Shown here in pieces: positions 1 through 57,665 of a DNA stretch of 64,000 nt. Under the pieces are notes generated by a model. It did not search any database. It was not told the origin of the DNA and worked only from the letters and a program-made list of their open reading frames with translations. Source of the stretch: Apus apus (Eukaryota > Chordata > Aves > Apodiformes > Apodidae); NCBI RefSeq assembly GCF_020740795.1, contig NC_067305.1:2542001-2606000 (forward strand). Direction: 5' to 3'. Position 1 is the stretch's first letter. Every line of letters begins with the position of its first letter. The translations under genes were made by a program, and so were the position numbers.

Positions 1-2187
1 CTAGTTAGCCCTTTGTTTAGAGATGGGAGCTCTGCTGAAGTCCCAGATGATTTGCTGGTGTTCACAAGAGCACTGAAGGGTGAGCTGGATGCTGCTGGCT
101 CAGAGGGGTCTTGGCCTGCCTTCCTACTTCAGAGAGCAGCAAGTCCAGGGCAAGCAATGGCCCCAGCAGCCCTTGTACTGGGATAATTCAGTCCACAGGC
201 TGTTTAGCTCTGGAGAGATACCAGGGGCTGTCTGGAGGAATCTGCAGCCAGGCACAAGGAGGAACGGAGGGTCATCCAACAACCTCTGATTCCTGAACTC
301 TGTCCTTCTGCCCTCCAGAGCTATGGACAGCAAGGAGGGGGGAGGAGGTCTTCTGGGGTAGTGAGGACAGTAGGGTCAGGAATTTGGATGAGAGGAGCCT
401 GGAGTCTTCTGAGCTGGCAGAGTGGAGGCTGTAGGTGCCAGCAGGGAAGTGTTGCAGAGCTGTGCTTGGTCAGTGACAGCTGATCCCCTGGTTCCCTCCC
501 TCAGGGCTGCTGTCAGTGCACTTTGGAGGGGACATGGGGGGCAGAAGAGGGTCTCCACTGCTGAGCTCTCAAGGTGCAGGTTCATGCTGACACGTGCTAA
601 GAGGGGGACTGCACGTGGTGACCCACTTCTGTGCAGCCCTGCCTCCCTGGTGATGGCAAGGTGGCTGTGTGTTGGGACCAGTGCTGGTCACAGGGTGAGC
701 TGTGCATGAGGAGGAGGGAAGGGGACAGTTGCATCCACAGAAGTGCCCAAAACAAAGCTGTGAAAAAGAGTAACAAGCCCCAAGCCATGATCCTGTCCTC
801 AAACTCCCACACCCCTGAGCAATGTCTGTGTCTGCAAGCTGTGCTGCTGCAAACCAAGTTGTTTGCAAACACCCTCGACACAGCTCACACCTTACAGCAT
901 CCCAGCTTTGGGCTGCCAATACCTGGGCACACTCACATCCACTTGTCTTCCCAGCCACACACACCATCACCCCAGTGCCAGGGCAGGCAGGCAGTGTGGC
1001 AGCTCCTGGGCTGGGTGGTGGGGAAAGTCACCAAGGCTTGAGTCACCCAGGCTTAAGTTGTCTGAAGCAAAGGGCAAAATGGTCCATTTCCCAAAACACT
1101 CAGAGCCAAGAGCTGCCAGCAGGGCCAAGCACAAAGCAGCTGGAGCCTGCAGGGAGCAGCCCAGGCAGCTTTGTCTCAGCCTGGCCAGGAGCTGAAATCC
1201 CTGTCTTAAGCAAAGCCATGTTTCATCCTCAGCTGCACAAGATCCCAAGGACCTGGGTCCTACCATCAACAAAATAACAGCAAGGAGAGAACAACTTCAG
1301 GAGAGAAATGCAACTCTTACCTCTTGTGCCAGAGCCCATCAAAGGGCAGGTTAAAGGCCAGGTTTTCAGCCCTGTGTGCTGAAATGGTGCTTTCAAACTG
1401 GGCAGCCCTCCTGGAGCCAGCAGGAGCAGGGAACGGTGGAGCGAGGCAGGTGGCCCCGCTGCTCAGGGTGCCCTGGAGCTGCTCCTGTGGGAGGAGCTGG
1501 AGGAGCTGAGCTGCAGCATGTGGCTGTGCTCTTCTCCAGGGTGGTTCTAAGCTGACAGCAGAAACCAGCCCTGCTCTGCAGATGACCTGGGTGAATCATA
1601 GGCAGGATATCCAGTTTAGCTCCCCCACAAACCACAGGGATCTCTCCCAGGGCCTCTCACCACCCCCTTTCCACAGGCTTGTGTCACATCCATTGCCTGG
1701 ACCTCAGGGCTGGGTCTCTGGGGTCAACCATGGGGCAGGTTCCAAGCTCCCCTGCTGGAGGACACCCAGAGCCTCCTGCCTCTCACACTCCACACAGGCT
1801 CTGGGTTTAAATCAGAACAGCCCTTTTCTAGCAGTTTTTGGGTTTGGGGGCAGGACACGCTCTCCCCTCCTGCTCTGCCCCACACCAGGGCTGACCTCCT
1901 CCTCCCTGTCCCACCAAGCCACACTGGGCTTTCCGCCGGAGCCCTCGCCAGGCTCACCTCACAGTCCCTCACTTGTCTTGGGAAAGGTGGAGCTGAGCCA
2001 AGAGCAACAGAGCCTGGGGCAGGAGGAAATCCCCTGGCACTCTGGAGACGGGGACTTCGCTCTGCACACACTGCCCTGATTCAGCTGTTGTGGCAGGGAG
2101 GGAGAGGGGCAGAGACCTCAGGTGGAGGCAGTGTCCATCCCAGTCAGGCTCTCCACCTCCCCCAAGGGGCTCTCCCCCATCCCCAAA

Positions 2188-2590
2188 TCACAGAATCCCA
2201 GAATCACCAAGGGTGGAAAAGACCTTTGAGATCATCAAGCTCATCTATGACCTGACACCACCACATCTCCAGACCATGGCACCAAGTGCCACCTCCAGCC
2301 TTTCCTTGAGCACCTCCAGGGATGGTGCCTCCACCACTTCCCTGGGCACTCCATTCCAGTGTCTGATCACCTCTTCCATGAGGAAGAGCTTCCTGATATC
2401 CAACCTAAACCTCCCTTGGAGCAGCTTCAGGTTAGGCTCTCTTGTCTTCTTGCTAGTTGCCTGGAAAAAGAGTCCAACCCTACCTGAGCACAACCTCCCT
2501 TCAGGTAGTTGAAGAGGGTGATAAGGTCCCCCTTGAGCCTCCTCTTCTCCAGGCTAAACAAACCCAGCTCCCTCAGCCTATCCCTGTAAG
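2188..2590 (-). mobile_element. CR1 LINE 3' fragment (antisense)
   Basis: It opens with the reversed CR1 tail (TCACAGAATCCCAGAATCA) and continues through the 3' end of CR1. The element is severely 5' truncated. A 20-bp identical sequence lies on each side (2168-2187 and 2631-2650). Confidence 0.85.
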
Positions 2591-2681
2591 TCTCTCCCCA
2601 ACCCCTGAGAGGCTCCCCCCACCCCAAAGAGGCTCTCCCCCATCCCCAAAAGTTCTTCCCCACCCCTGAGAGACTCTTCCC

Positions 2682-2891
2682 CAGCCTGTCCCAGGGCTCT
2701 GGTACCCTCAGAGTCAAGAAGTGTTTCCTCATGTTTAGGTTGAACCTCTTGTTTTCCAGTTTGTGCCCCTTGTCCTGTCCCTGGGCACCCCTGAGCAGAG
2801 TCTGGCCTCATCCTCCTGCCACCCCCTGGAGATATTCACCAGCACTGATCAGATCCCCCCTCAGCCTCCTCCTCTCCAGGCTGAACAGACC
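2682..2891 (-). mobile_element. CR1 LINE internal fragment (antisense)
   Basis: This is a second CR1 piece covering a region that overlaps the neighbour at 2188-2590, so it is a separate insertion. It lacks the CR1 3' tail. Confidence 0.7.
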
Positions 2892-3634
2892 ACTGAAGTC
2901 TGGGCTCACAGCTGAGATGCATTCAGCAGTCACAGAATAAAATAAGGTAGAAGAAGAAAAAAAGCAGACAAGGGAGCAGAAATAAGATCATCTGACCAAG
3001 GGGGCCAGTCAGAGGTGTAAAAGGGGCAGTGATGCCTGCTGAGCACCACCCAGGTTTCAGGCTGCAGAGGAAGGTTGTGGCTCCTGCTGGTTCCCTCACT
3101 GCTAACTGGACTTCAGATTTTAAAGGTTCCTTGTGTTTCTCAAGAGCTTCTGAGCACCTACACTTCCCTGCAAGTCTGTGCCCAAGTATTCCAGCTGCTG
3201 GTAATGGTCCTGAGCTGCTTTTGAAGGTTCTTTGGTAAGGTTGAGAGGTATAGGAGGTAGATCCCCATGCTGAGCTGTGCTGCTGTTGGAAGGTGTGGTG
3301 TTTAGGATCCCACAGACAGCTCTCAATTAGACTGAGTGGGTGGAATAGGAAACAACTTATTCATCATTTTGCAAGGGAAGATTGTGATTTCCAGAGCACT
3401 TCAGTGAACACAGATGTGCCAAGGCATCCACGACCATCTGGCTTGGTTTTCTCTGGTTTCTTGAGTTCAGTCTTTGTGAGTAAACGGCGGATTCTGTCAC
3501 ATTCTCACCAGGGTTTGTCAGGCCCCAGAAATCCAGTGGTTAATCACCACAGAGCTCGTTAGGAGATGCCACTGGTGTGTCCCCCAGTTCTCTCTCAACC
3601 CCTTTTGTTGCCTTCTGTCTCTTTCCTTCTGCAG

Positions 3635-32259
<28,625 letters not shown>

Positions 32260-33246
32260 GGACACGGCGGGACCCCCGTGGGAAAACTGGAAGGCAGAAG
32301 CTGCGCCGGAGGGGCCGCCGAGCCAGGCCCTTCCCCTCCGCCCCGGGCATCTCCCCTGGGTCCAACACAGACACTGCTCGTGCTTCCAGTGGGAGCTGGT
32401 GTCACCCAAACCTACCCCCCCTCCCCAAAGACACACGCACCCTTTTGTCCCCCGAGCTCCCCAATGGCAGGTTCCCAGTTAAACCACTGCCCGCCGCTGC
32501 AGGAGCCGGCCCAGGAGCGGTGGCGGAGGGAGCAGCTGGGCAGAGCGTGGCAGCAGGGACTTTACTTGAAATTCTGACCTTGTTATTTATTAGTAGCAGA
32601 CCCAGGGCCTGCAGGTGCCCAGAGAGCCACCCCGGAGGCACCAACTCACCCCGTGCCCGTGTCCCCAGGGGCCACCAGAACGGAGCGTCCCCAGGGAGGC
32701 TGGGCGAGCTGGGGGCTGCTGCCTGGCCCTGGGGGGCCCCTGGGGAGGCAGGGAGAAGGTTTCGGGGGCCATGGGTGACAAGCGTGGCTTGTGGCTTCTG
32801 GGTGATGGATGGAGATGAGCTGCTGTGGGGTTGGAGCAGGAATTTTGGTGTCTTGGTTTGCATCCTGTCACCTCGGCCACGCAGCAGGGGACAGAGAGCA
32901 GGCCACCCAGTGAGCAGGGCGGTGACACCAGTTTAACTGGGAGAGGGGGTTACTCAAACTCTCTTCACAACCTACTTTGGATGGGGTGCCCCCCTATTTT
33001 TCCTTAAAGCCCTTGTCACTATTATGATCCTTTTTTCTTATTCCAGAAACACCTGGAAGCTGGAGCTGAGGTCAGGGCCGGGGTGTGCTTGGGGTTGCAG
33101 TCACTTAACGGGCATCAAGGAAGCCAAGGAGGACATGGGACAAGAACTGTCTTGGTCACAGTGTCCCCATTGCTGAGCTATGACTCGGGACCAGTCTGTT
33201 GGTCCTGGCAGGGCCTTCTGCAACAAACCCCACAGCCTCCAAGGCT

Positions 33247-33333
33247 GCTTTGCCTCCAGAGGTGCTTTACTTCCAAAGGTGCTTTGCCTCCAAAAGGTGC
33301 TTTGCCTCCAGAAGGTGCTTTGCCTCCAAAGGC
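33247..33333. repeat. Tandem repeat in ADAMTS10 3' UTR
   Basis: About five copies of a 17-19 bp unit resembling GGTGCTTTGCCTCCAAA. Confidence 0.85.
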
Positions 33334-33878
33334 AGCCTCACCACATGCTGCTGTGGCCTCGGGGTGCTGGTCCCGGTGCCACCCACTCCCCTGCCCCCAG
33401 GAGACCTCCAGTGATGGGAAAAGAACAGGCTTTAAGTTCCTTCAGGTCACCTCTTGGCCAGATCTGGGCCAAAACAGATCTTCTCCACGGGCCAGCACAG
33501 CCTGCAGGGGAGACCTGAACTTCAAACCTGCAAAGCGTGTGTTTGTTATTATTATTTTCAGGACTTCCTTGTCCAAAGCCATGTTCACTTCCCTTTGAGG
33601 GGGGGTCATCCATGGGATGCAGGGAGGTGGGCAGCCCTCTTTTCCCCAGAGCAAACCCCTCTGTCCTGCCAGCCCTCGTGTGTTCCTCCATCACCTGGAT
33701 TTTTACCCACTCATCAGCCGGTCGCAGCTTCTCTGGTGCTCAGCAAATCCTTGGCTGGCTGGCGAGTGGGGCCCTTCATGTGTCTTCCTTCCTGGTGCCA
33801 TGCTCCGTTCTGACGTGTTGGTGAGGGGAAGGGGGTGTTTTCACCTTTTTATATAGATATATATCTAATGAAAAAAAA

Positions 33879-33939
33879 AATAAATGTTTAACATACTAAC
33901 TCTGAGGAGGAGCAACGTAACAGCATGAGTTATAATAAA
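33879..33939 (+). terminator. ADAMTS10: ADAMTS10 poly(A) signals (two AATAAA)
   Basis: Canonical AATAAA hexamers occur at 33879-33884, inside an A-rich stretch after a TATA-like run, and at 33934-33939. They are the first canonical hexamers downstream of the ADAMTS10 stop. Which one is used cannot be decided here. Confidence 0.6.
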
Positions 33940-33960
33940 GGAGTAGCTACCATCCCGGGC

Positions 33961-35258
33961 GCAGCTTCTGGTCCCAGTCTTGTTTCTGGAGTGACAAACC
34001 CAGGCTCTGGGCAGCCCCCACACCACCATGCTCCTCGTGCTCAACCTGGAGGAGAAGTTTGGGCTGCAAGGGAGGGTTTTCCCTGCAGGTTGAAGAGGTG
34101 GAGGTTGGCCCAGAGCTGCTGCATGACAAGTAGGAAGAGACTTCTCCTTGGCAGAGCCCTGGGTGGTTGGATGTGACACACAGCCCCGTGGTGACAGTGC
34201 TGGCTTGGCTTTCAAGGAGGGGGTTGGTTTGAAGAACTCAGTGTCTGAAACATGGCTGGTGCTTCCCTGATTGCCTTGGGCTGGTTCCCGTGGGGATTGA
34301 AAACAAAGGTTTGTGCCCCGGCTCTGAGAACCAGAGGACCGGACTTCTCAGCAGGGCCTGCAGTGGTAGGACAAGGGGGAATGGTTTTAAAACCAAGCAA
34401 AGAGTTTCCAGACATCCTCAAGGGCTGGGCAGCTCTTGTAGTTGTCCTGGGTAGTTTCATTGGGCTGCAGGACCAGGAACTGCCCATCCCTGCCCAGTGT
34501 CCTGCTCCATTTGCTGGTCGTGCAGATGGGAGCAGCTGGGGAAGTGGTGGCCAGGGGCAGGGCTGCCCTTTGATAGGCCAGGGGACAAGGGGCAGTGAGG
34601 AGGTGGCTTGTCACAACAGGAGGCCGTGGTGGTGGTGGTGGTGGCCCAAGCACAACGAGCTGGGGCTTGCACAAGTGTGTCTGCACACCAGGGTCTGTGT
34701 GTGTGCAGGGTTTGCAGGAGCAGCAGCTCTGCAGTGGCAGTGGGGACAGCAGGGTGGCTGTCCCCTGCCCAGCCCCAGTGATGGCCTTTCTGAAATGGCT
34801 GCAGCTCATTTGCAGCCTCAATATTTCCTCCAGGGAGGCCTTCTCCAAAAAACCTGGGGGGGGGGGAAAAACAAACAACAAAAAAAAGCAGCAACCCAAA
34901 GCATCTTCCTCCTAAACCCACCTTTAACCAGAGCATCCTCCAGCTCTGCCTGCCCCTGGAGGGGACACATCAAATTGTCACCTCAGAGCAAAGAAGGGGA
35001 AGGGGGGGGAAGTTTTGTGGAGGCTCTGAGAGCATCAGTGCTGGACTCTCCCCAGCAGCCACCCACTCACCCAGCTCGGTGACCCCCAGGAGCACCCATC
35101 TGCAGCAGAACTGGGGTCACCCTCGGCAGGGCCACCTCAAGGGTCCCCAAGCCCTGGCAGAAGAAAGCCACCCTGGTCCTCCCCACCCCCAGCAAACCGG
35201 GGTGAAATGAGGAAGTGGGAGGAGGAAAAAAAGACACACCAAAAACAACACGACCCAC
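33961..35258. other. Intergenic region ADAMTS10-MYO1F
   Basis: About 1.3 kb separates the likely ADAMTS10 poly(A) site from the MYO1F first exon. It includes a degraded CR1-like patch near 34345-34410, a (GGT)n-like run near 34625-34645 and a G-run followed by an A-rich run at 34856-34893. The 3' end of this stretch should hold the MYO1F promoter. No additional gene is supported. Confidence 0.55.
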
Positions 35259-35355
35259 CGTTTAGTTGCAATTTGTAGTTGCAGCAGAAAGACAAAAGCC
35301 AAGGGGCTGGGGATGGGTCCTCGGTGACAGGAGCCCCCGGAGACGCAGGGACACG
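35200..35355 (+). promoter_or_regulatory. MYO1F: Probable MYO1F proximal promoter / 5' UTR with ETS (PU.1-type) motif
   Basis: The region ends at the MYO1F start codon. GAGGAAGTG at 35209-35217 matches the purine-rich ETS/PU.1 consensus and is followed by a GGAGGA run. No TATA box is evident. MYO1F is known to be expressed mainly in myeloid and lymphoid cells, where PU.1 drives many TATA-less promoters, so the motif is plausible. The transcription start site is not identified. Confidence 0.4.
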
Positions 35356-53456
<18,101 letters not shown>

Positions 53457-53582
53457 GCTGGGCACACGGCTGGAGGCAAGGAAGGGGTCTCCATCCCTCC
53501 ACCCCACCTCCTGCAGCTCCAAGGTGGTTCTTCTGGGAGCCTCACGGTTTGGCTCAGGATCAGCAATTAAACCAGCGCTTCT

Positions 53583-53692
53583 TATATAGAGTTGTCAGGG
53601 CTGGAAGGGACCTCTGAAGATCATCTAGTCCAACCTTGGCTTCCTCATCAGCCCCCCCAGGCCTGTGCTGGCTGTGCTGGTGCCAACCACTG
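53583..53692 (-). mobile_element. CR1-like 3' end (antisense) in MYO1F 3' UTR
   Basis: GGGCTGGAAGGGACCTCTGA and GATCATCTAGTCCAACC match the reversed CR1 3' end; the remainder is diverged. Confidence 0.65.
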
Positions 53693-53813
53693 AATCCCAC
53701 AGCTGCTTGAGTTGGTGGCCTCCTGGCAGCAAGGACTGGCTCGTTGCTGCTCGTTCCTCCCCCTGGGAGTGGAACTGCTCCGGTGGTTCTGGGGTAGAAA
53801 TAGGATTATTGTT

Positions 53814-53819
53814 AATAAA
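53814..53819 (+). terminator. MYO1F: MYO1F poly(A) signal AATAAA
   Basis: A canonical AATAAA lies 358 bases after the TAA stop. A weaker ATTAAA lies at 53566-53571. Use of either is not testable from sequence alone. Confidence 0.55.
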
Positions 53820-53830
53820 TGTGGTAAAGA

Positions 53831-55160
53831 ATCAGACTCTGCAAATCTGACTCGAAAAACGGAGTTTGTGCTTCACCCTGGTGCTGGCCCGTGGCTCCTG
53901 CTGGCCCGGTGACAAGAGCCCTGCACCCACGTGGCCCCACATGGGGACACACCTTGGATGCAGCCCCGTTCCCTCCACGTTGAACCCTCCAGAAGATGCT
54001 GAATCCAGGCTCCAAGGCCCCAGGAGCAGGGCTCAGGTGTCTGCACAGCCTGGCATGACTCTGGAGCTCTCGGCACAGCCGGGAGCTGCGGGGGTGGCAA
54101 TGAGACAAAGCTGGGCACTGGGGAGCAGCAGCACCAGGAGCCATCACCCATCCCTCATTTCCTGCAGGAAAAGCCCAGGGAGCTGTGGCAGCTTTTTCTG
54201 AGGGTGGTCAGAGGGCTGGTAGCCCACCCTGCTTTATGGGGGGGCCTGGGGGGGTATCACCCACAGGGTACCAGAGCCAATGCATGGGGTGAAGAACCTC
54301 ATCCTCAGCTGCATCAGCCCTGGGGATCGGGGGGACCCTCCTTGATGGGATGGGGGTGGAGGGGTGGGTGGGGGGAGCAGCTGGGGCAGGGGATGTGGGG
54401 GGGGGGGTCAAGAGCTGAGTCTGACTAGGGGGTGAGTCCGACCTGAGGCTCTCCCAAGAGGTTTGTGGCAGGGAGAGGGACAAACGGTGCCGACACGTCG
54501 GGGCTCAGCTCTTCCCTGCCCACCCCCCGTGGGGCCCCACGCCAGAGGAAGTGACGACAGGGACAACCCGCTGCCGTGGGGCCCTGCCTCAGCCTCAGCA
54601 CTCCTCTTCCTCCCTCCTGCAGCCCCGCCAGGGACACCACCACCCCACCTCCCCTTTCCCAGGAAGCAAACCCCCAGCCCCCCCAAAAAATTGGGGGGTT
54701 CAGGGGACCCCACTTCCTGCTGGGGGAGGTGGCGGGGGGAGGGGGGGGGGATGTGGGTCCAGGGTAAGGAGGCTGCTGGGATGGGAAGTTCTCTGAGGTC
54801 CCACACTGCAAACAGCACTTATCCCCCACCCCCCCATGTTATGGGTTTTTACAACCCTTGGGGTGATTCCTGTAAATGACAGGCTTTGTGGAGTCTTTGC
54901 ACTGCAGAGCTTGGAGGGGTGAGGTGGGCAGGAGGAGAGGGGAAGGAGCAGGCAAAGCTGCTGCAAAGGTATTAGTCTAATGGGAAAAAAATGGGGGGGC
55001 GTTTAGGGATTTAGGAAACTCCTTCCTGTGCCTTCCAGCCCTTCCCTGGGGCCACAGGAGAAGGGTGGGGGGCAGCAATGGGTGCTGGGCAGGTGGGATT
55101 CTCCCACTCAGCCCTGCTAGCAGGTGGGAGGTGGGCCAGGCCAGGCCCTCCCTGGGGTCT
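53831..55160. other. Intergenic region MYO1F-ZNF414, left part
   Basis: No coding exon is recognised. The stretch is GC-rich with several long G-runs, notably 54350-54410 and 54720-54755, that could form G-quadruplexes. Nothing else stands out. Confidence 0.5.
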
Positions 55161-56440
55161 CTGAGGTGCTCCAGGTGCTCAGGGGGTCCTGGGAAGCTCC
55201 AAGGAGCTTGGGCTGCTTTTAAGGGCCACGTGTGATCTGAAGTGCTCAGGATGCTCCAAGGAGTCCAGGGTGATCCAAGGAACTTGGGGTGCTCAGAGGG
55301 CCCGGGGATGCTCTAAGGGGTTCAGGGTGCTCTGAGGGTGTTGGGAAGCTCCTACAGGCTCAGGGTGCCCTGGGATGCTCTAAGGAATCCAGGAGTTCCC
55401 CAGGGGCTCAGGGCGCTCTTAGGATCCCAGGATGCTCCAAGGGCACCGGGATGCTCTAAAGATCCCTGGCACACCTGGAGGGCCCAGGGATGCTCTGAGG
55501 GCTCCTGGGATGCTCTGAGGGGGCTTGGATGCTCCAAGGGTCAAGGAATACTCCAAGATCCTGGGATGCTCCAAGGGCCCGGGATGCTCTGGGGACCCTT
55601 GGGATGCTCCAGTGGCTCAGGATGCTCCAGGGACCCCCGGGGTGCTCCAGAGACCCCTGGGATGCTCCAAGGGCCCGGGATGACCCGGGTCCCAGGGATG
55701 CTCTGAGGGTCCAGGATACTCCATGGCCCTGGGATGCTACAGGGACCCCTGGGATGCTCCAAGGACCCAGGATGCTCCAAGGCCCTGGGATGCTCCAGAG
55801 ACCCCCAGGATGCTCCAAAGGCCCAGGATGACCCGAGCCCCCCAGGATGGTCCAAGGACCCAGGATGCTCCAGGGACCCCCAGGATGCTCCGAAGGCCCA
55901 GGATGACCAGAGCCCCTTGGGATGCTCCAAGGACCCAGGATGCTCCAGGGACCCCCAGGATGCTCCAAGGGTCCAGGATGACCCGAGCCCCTGGGATGCT
56001 CCAAGGACCCCTGGGATGCTCCAGAGACCCCCAGGATGCTCCGAAGGCCCAGGATGACCCGAGCCCCCCAGGATGGTCCAAGGACCCAGGATGCTCCAGG
56101 GACCCCCAGGATGCTCCGAAGGCCCAGGATGACCAGAGCCCCTCGGGATGCTCCAAGGACCCAGGATGCTCCAGGGACCCCCAGGATGCTCCAAGGGTCC
56201 AGGATGACCCGAGCCCCCGGGATGCTCCAAGGACCCCTGGGATGCTCCAGGGACCCAGGATGCTCTAAGGACCCCCGGGATGTTCCAAGGACCCCCGGGA
56301 TGTTCCAAGGCCCCCCAGGATGCTCCAAGGCCCTGGGATGTTCCAGGGACCCCTGAGATGCTCCGGGGACCCCCAGGATGCTCCAGGGACCCCCGGGATG
56401 CTCGGAGGGCCCAGGATGACCCGAGCCCCCCGGGATGCTG
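55160..56440. repeat. Minisatellite (GGATGCTCCAAGGACCC)n
   Basis: About 1.28 kb of 17-22 bp units. A higher-order repeat of about 226 bp is visible (compare 55824 onward with 56050 onward). Long antisense open frames here are repeat artefacts. Confidence 0.9.
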
Positions 56441-56700
56441 CAGCCCGGGACACGCGGCGTTCCCGCTGCCGGCGGAACCGCGGGTGCGGGGAGGGGGCGG
56501 GTGGGGGGGGGTGGTGTGCTGCCAAAACACCCGGAAAAAACAGCGGGGGGGCCCCGGGGCGGCTCCGTGCCCAGAGCCCCCCCCCCGCTCCTCCCCACCT
56601 CCCCTCCCCCCCCCGCTCTCGCGACAGCTCCGCACAGAAAATGGCCCCGCGCTCGCGCCGCCGCTGATGCGGGATCCGGGCGGTACCGGCCCCGGTACGT
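56430..56700 (+). promoter_or_regulatory. ZNF414: CpG-rich block, candidate ZNF414 promoter and first exon
   Basis: This is a sharply CpG-rich stretch between two minisatellites, upstream of ZNF414 and on its strand. TCTCGCGA at 56617-56624 resembles the TCTCGCGAGA element found in TATA-less vertebrate promoters. A possible donor, gtacgt, follows 56694 and could end an untranslated exon spliced to 61641. The nearest downstream + strand gene is ZNF414, hence the assignment. No transcript evidence is available here. Confidence 0.4.
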
Positions 56701-57420
56701 GCGGGGGGGGGAGGGGGCTGCACCGAGGGGGCAGCGGGACGGGCTGTATCCGGGACCGGGACCGGCACCGGGAGCCTTACCGGCACTGAGGGGCTGTACC
56801 GGCACCGGGGGGGCTGTGCCGGTACCGAGAGTGGGGCTGTACCGACACCGGGGGGCTGTACCGGTGCCGGGAGGGGGGCTGTACCAGTACCGGGGGTACT
56901 GTGCCGGTACCGAGGGGCTGTACCGGTGCCGGGAGGGGGGCTGTACCGACACCGGGGGGCTGTACCGGTGCCGGGAGGGGGGCTGTACCAGTACCGGGGG
57001 TACTGTGCCGGTACCGAGGGGCTGTACCGGTGCCGGGAGGGGGGCCGGACCGGCACCGAGAGCCTTACCGGCACTGAGGGGCTGTACCGGTACCGGGGGG
57101 GCTGTGCCGGTACCGAGAGTGGGGCTGTACCGGCACCGGGGGGTGTACTGGCACCGGGGGGCTGTACTGGTACCGAGAGGGGGGCTGTACCGGTACCGGG
57201 ATGGGGAGCACGTACCGGCACCGGCGGGCTGTACCGGTACCGGAGTGGGGGCTGGACCGGCACTGGAGGGGCTGGACCGGCACCGGGGGTGGGGGGCTGG
57301 ACCGGCAGCGGGAGCCTTACTGGCACTGAGGGGCTGCACCGGTACCGGGGTGGGGAGCACGTACCGGCACCGGGAGGGGGGCTGGACCGGTAGAGCGGGT
57401 GAGGGGCAGTCCAGGCACCG
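56700..57420. repeat. Minisatellite rich in GGTACCGG
   Basis: Units of about 20-22 bp such as GGGGCTGTACCGGTACCGGG, with higher-order copies (for instance 56870 and 56945). It adjoins the CpG block on its 3' side. Confidence 0.9.
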
Positions 57421-57603
57421 GGAGCTGCGGGGGCGGGGGGGTCCCGGGCAAAGCCGCCCTGCCCACCAGCCGTGGACCCGCGAGGGGCTCCGGGTTCCCG
57501 AGGCTGCTCCGCCCCGGCCCGGCCGGGAGCCCGGGGGCTGTTCCCCGCGGGGGGGCTGCAGAAGCCACCCTCGGGGCTGCCAGCCGCGGGGCCAGCGGCA
57601 CGG

Positions 57604-57665
57604 GGACTGCTGGCCACCGGGACTGCTGGCCACCGGGACTGCTGGCCACCGGGACCGCTGGCCCC
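57604..57665. repeat. 17-bp tandem repeat
   Basis: Four near-perfect copies of GGACTGCTGGCCACCGG. Confidence 0.85.

Larger units (their letters stand above)
1..3634 (+). other. ADAMTS10: ADAMTS10 intron, left part (upstream exons outside window)
   Basis: No exon is supported here. The first recognisable ADAMTS10 exon begins at 3635 in the middle of the prodomain, so this stretch should be intron. I looked for the expected preceding prodomain coding sequence in all frames and did not find it. The contents are unique intron sequence plus two antisense CR1 fragments and a short C-rich tandem repeat at about 2160-2690. The stretch from 2935 to 3010 is A-rich. Nothing else is recognised. Confidence 0.7.
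32260..33960 (+). other. ADAMTS10: ADAMTS10 3' untranslated region
   Basis: Sequence after the stop codon to the last plausible poly(A) signal has no coding content. It contains an AU-rich TTATTTATTA motif at about 32582 and a tandem repeat at 33247-33333. Two AATAAA signals lie at 33879-33884 and 33934-33939. The true cleavage site is not visible in sequence, so the right border is approximate. Confidence 0.6.
53457..53830 (+). other. MYO1F: MYO1F 3' untranslated region
   Basis: The sequence from the stop to the canonical poly(A) signal includes an ATTAAA variant signal at 53566-53571 and then an antisense CR1-like tail at about 53583-53692. The insertion lies between the two possible poly(A) signals, so transcripts could end before or after it. 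Confidence 0.6.

Noticed and set aside
1-3634. Search for the ADAMTS10 signal peptide and early prodomain exons
   Set aside because: No matching reading frame; they must lie further upstream.
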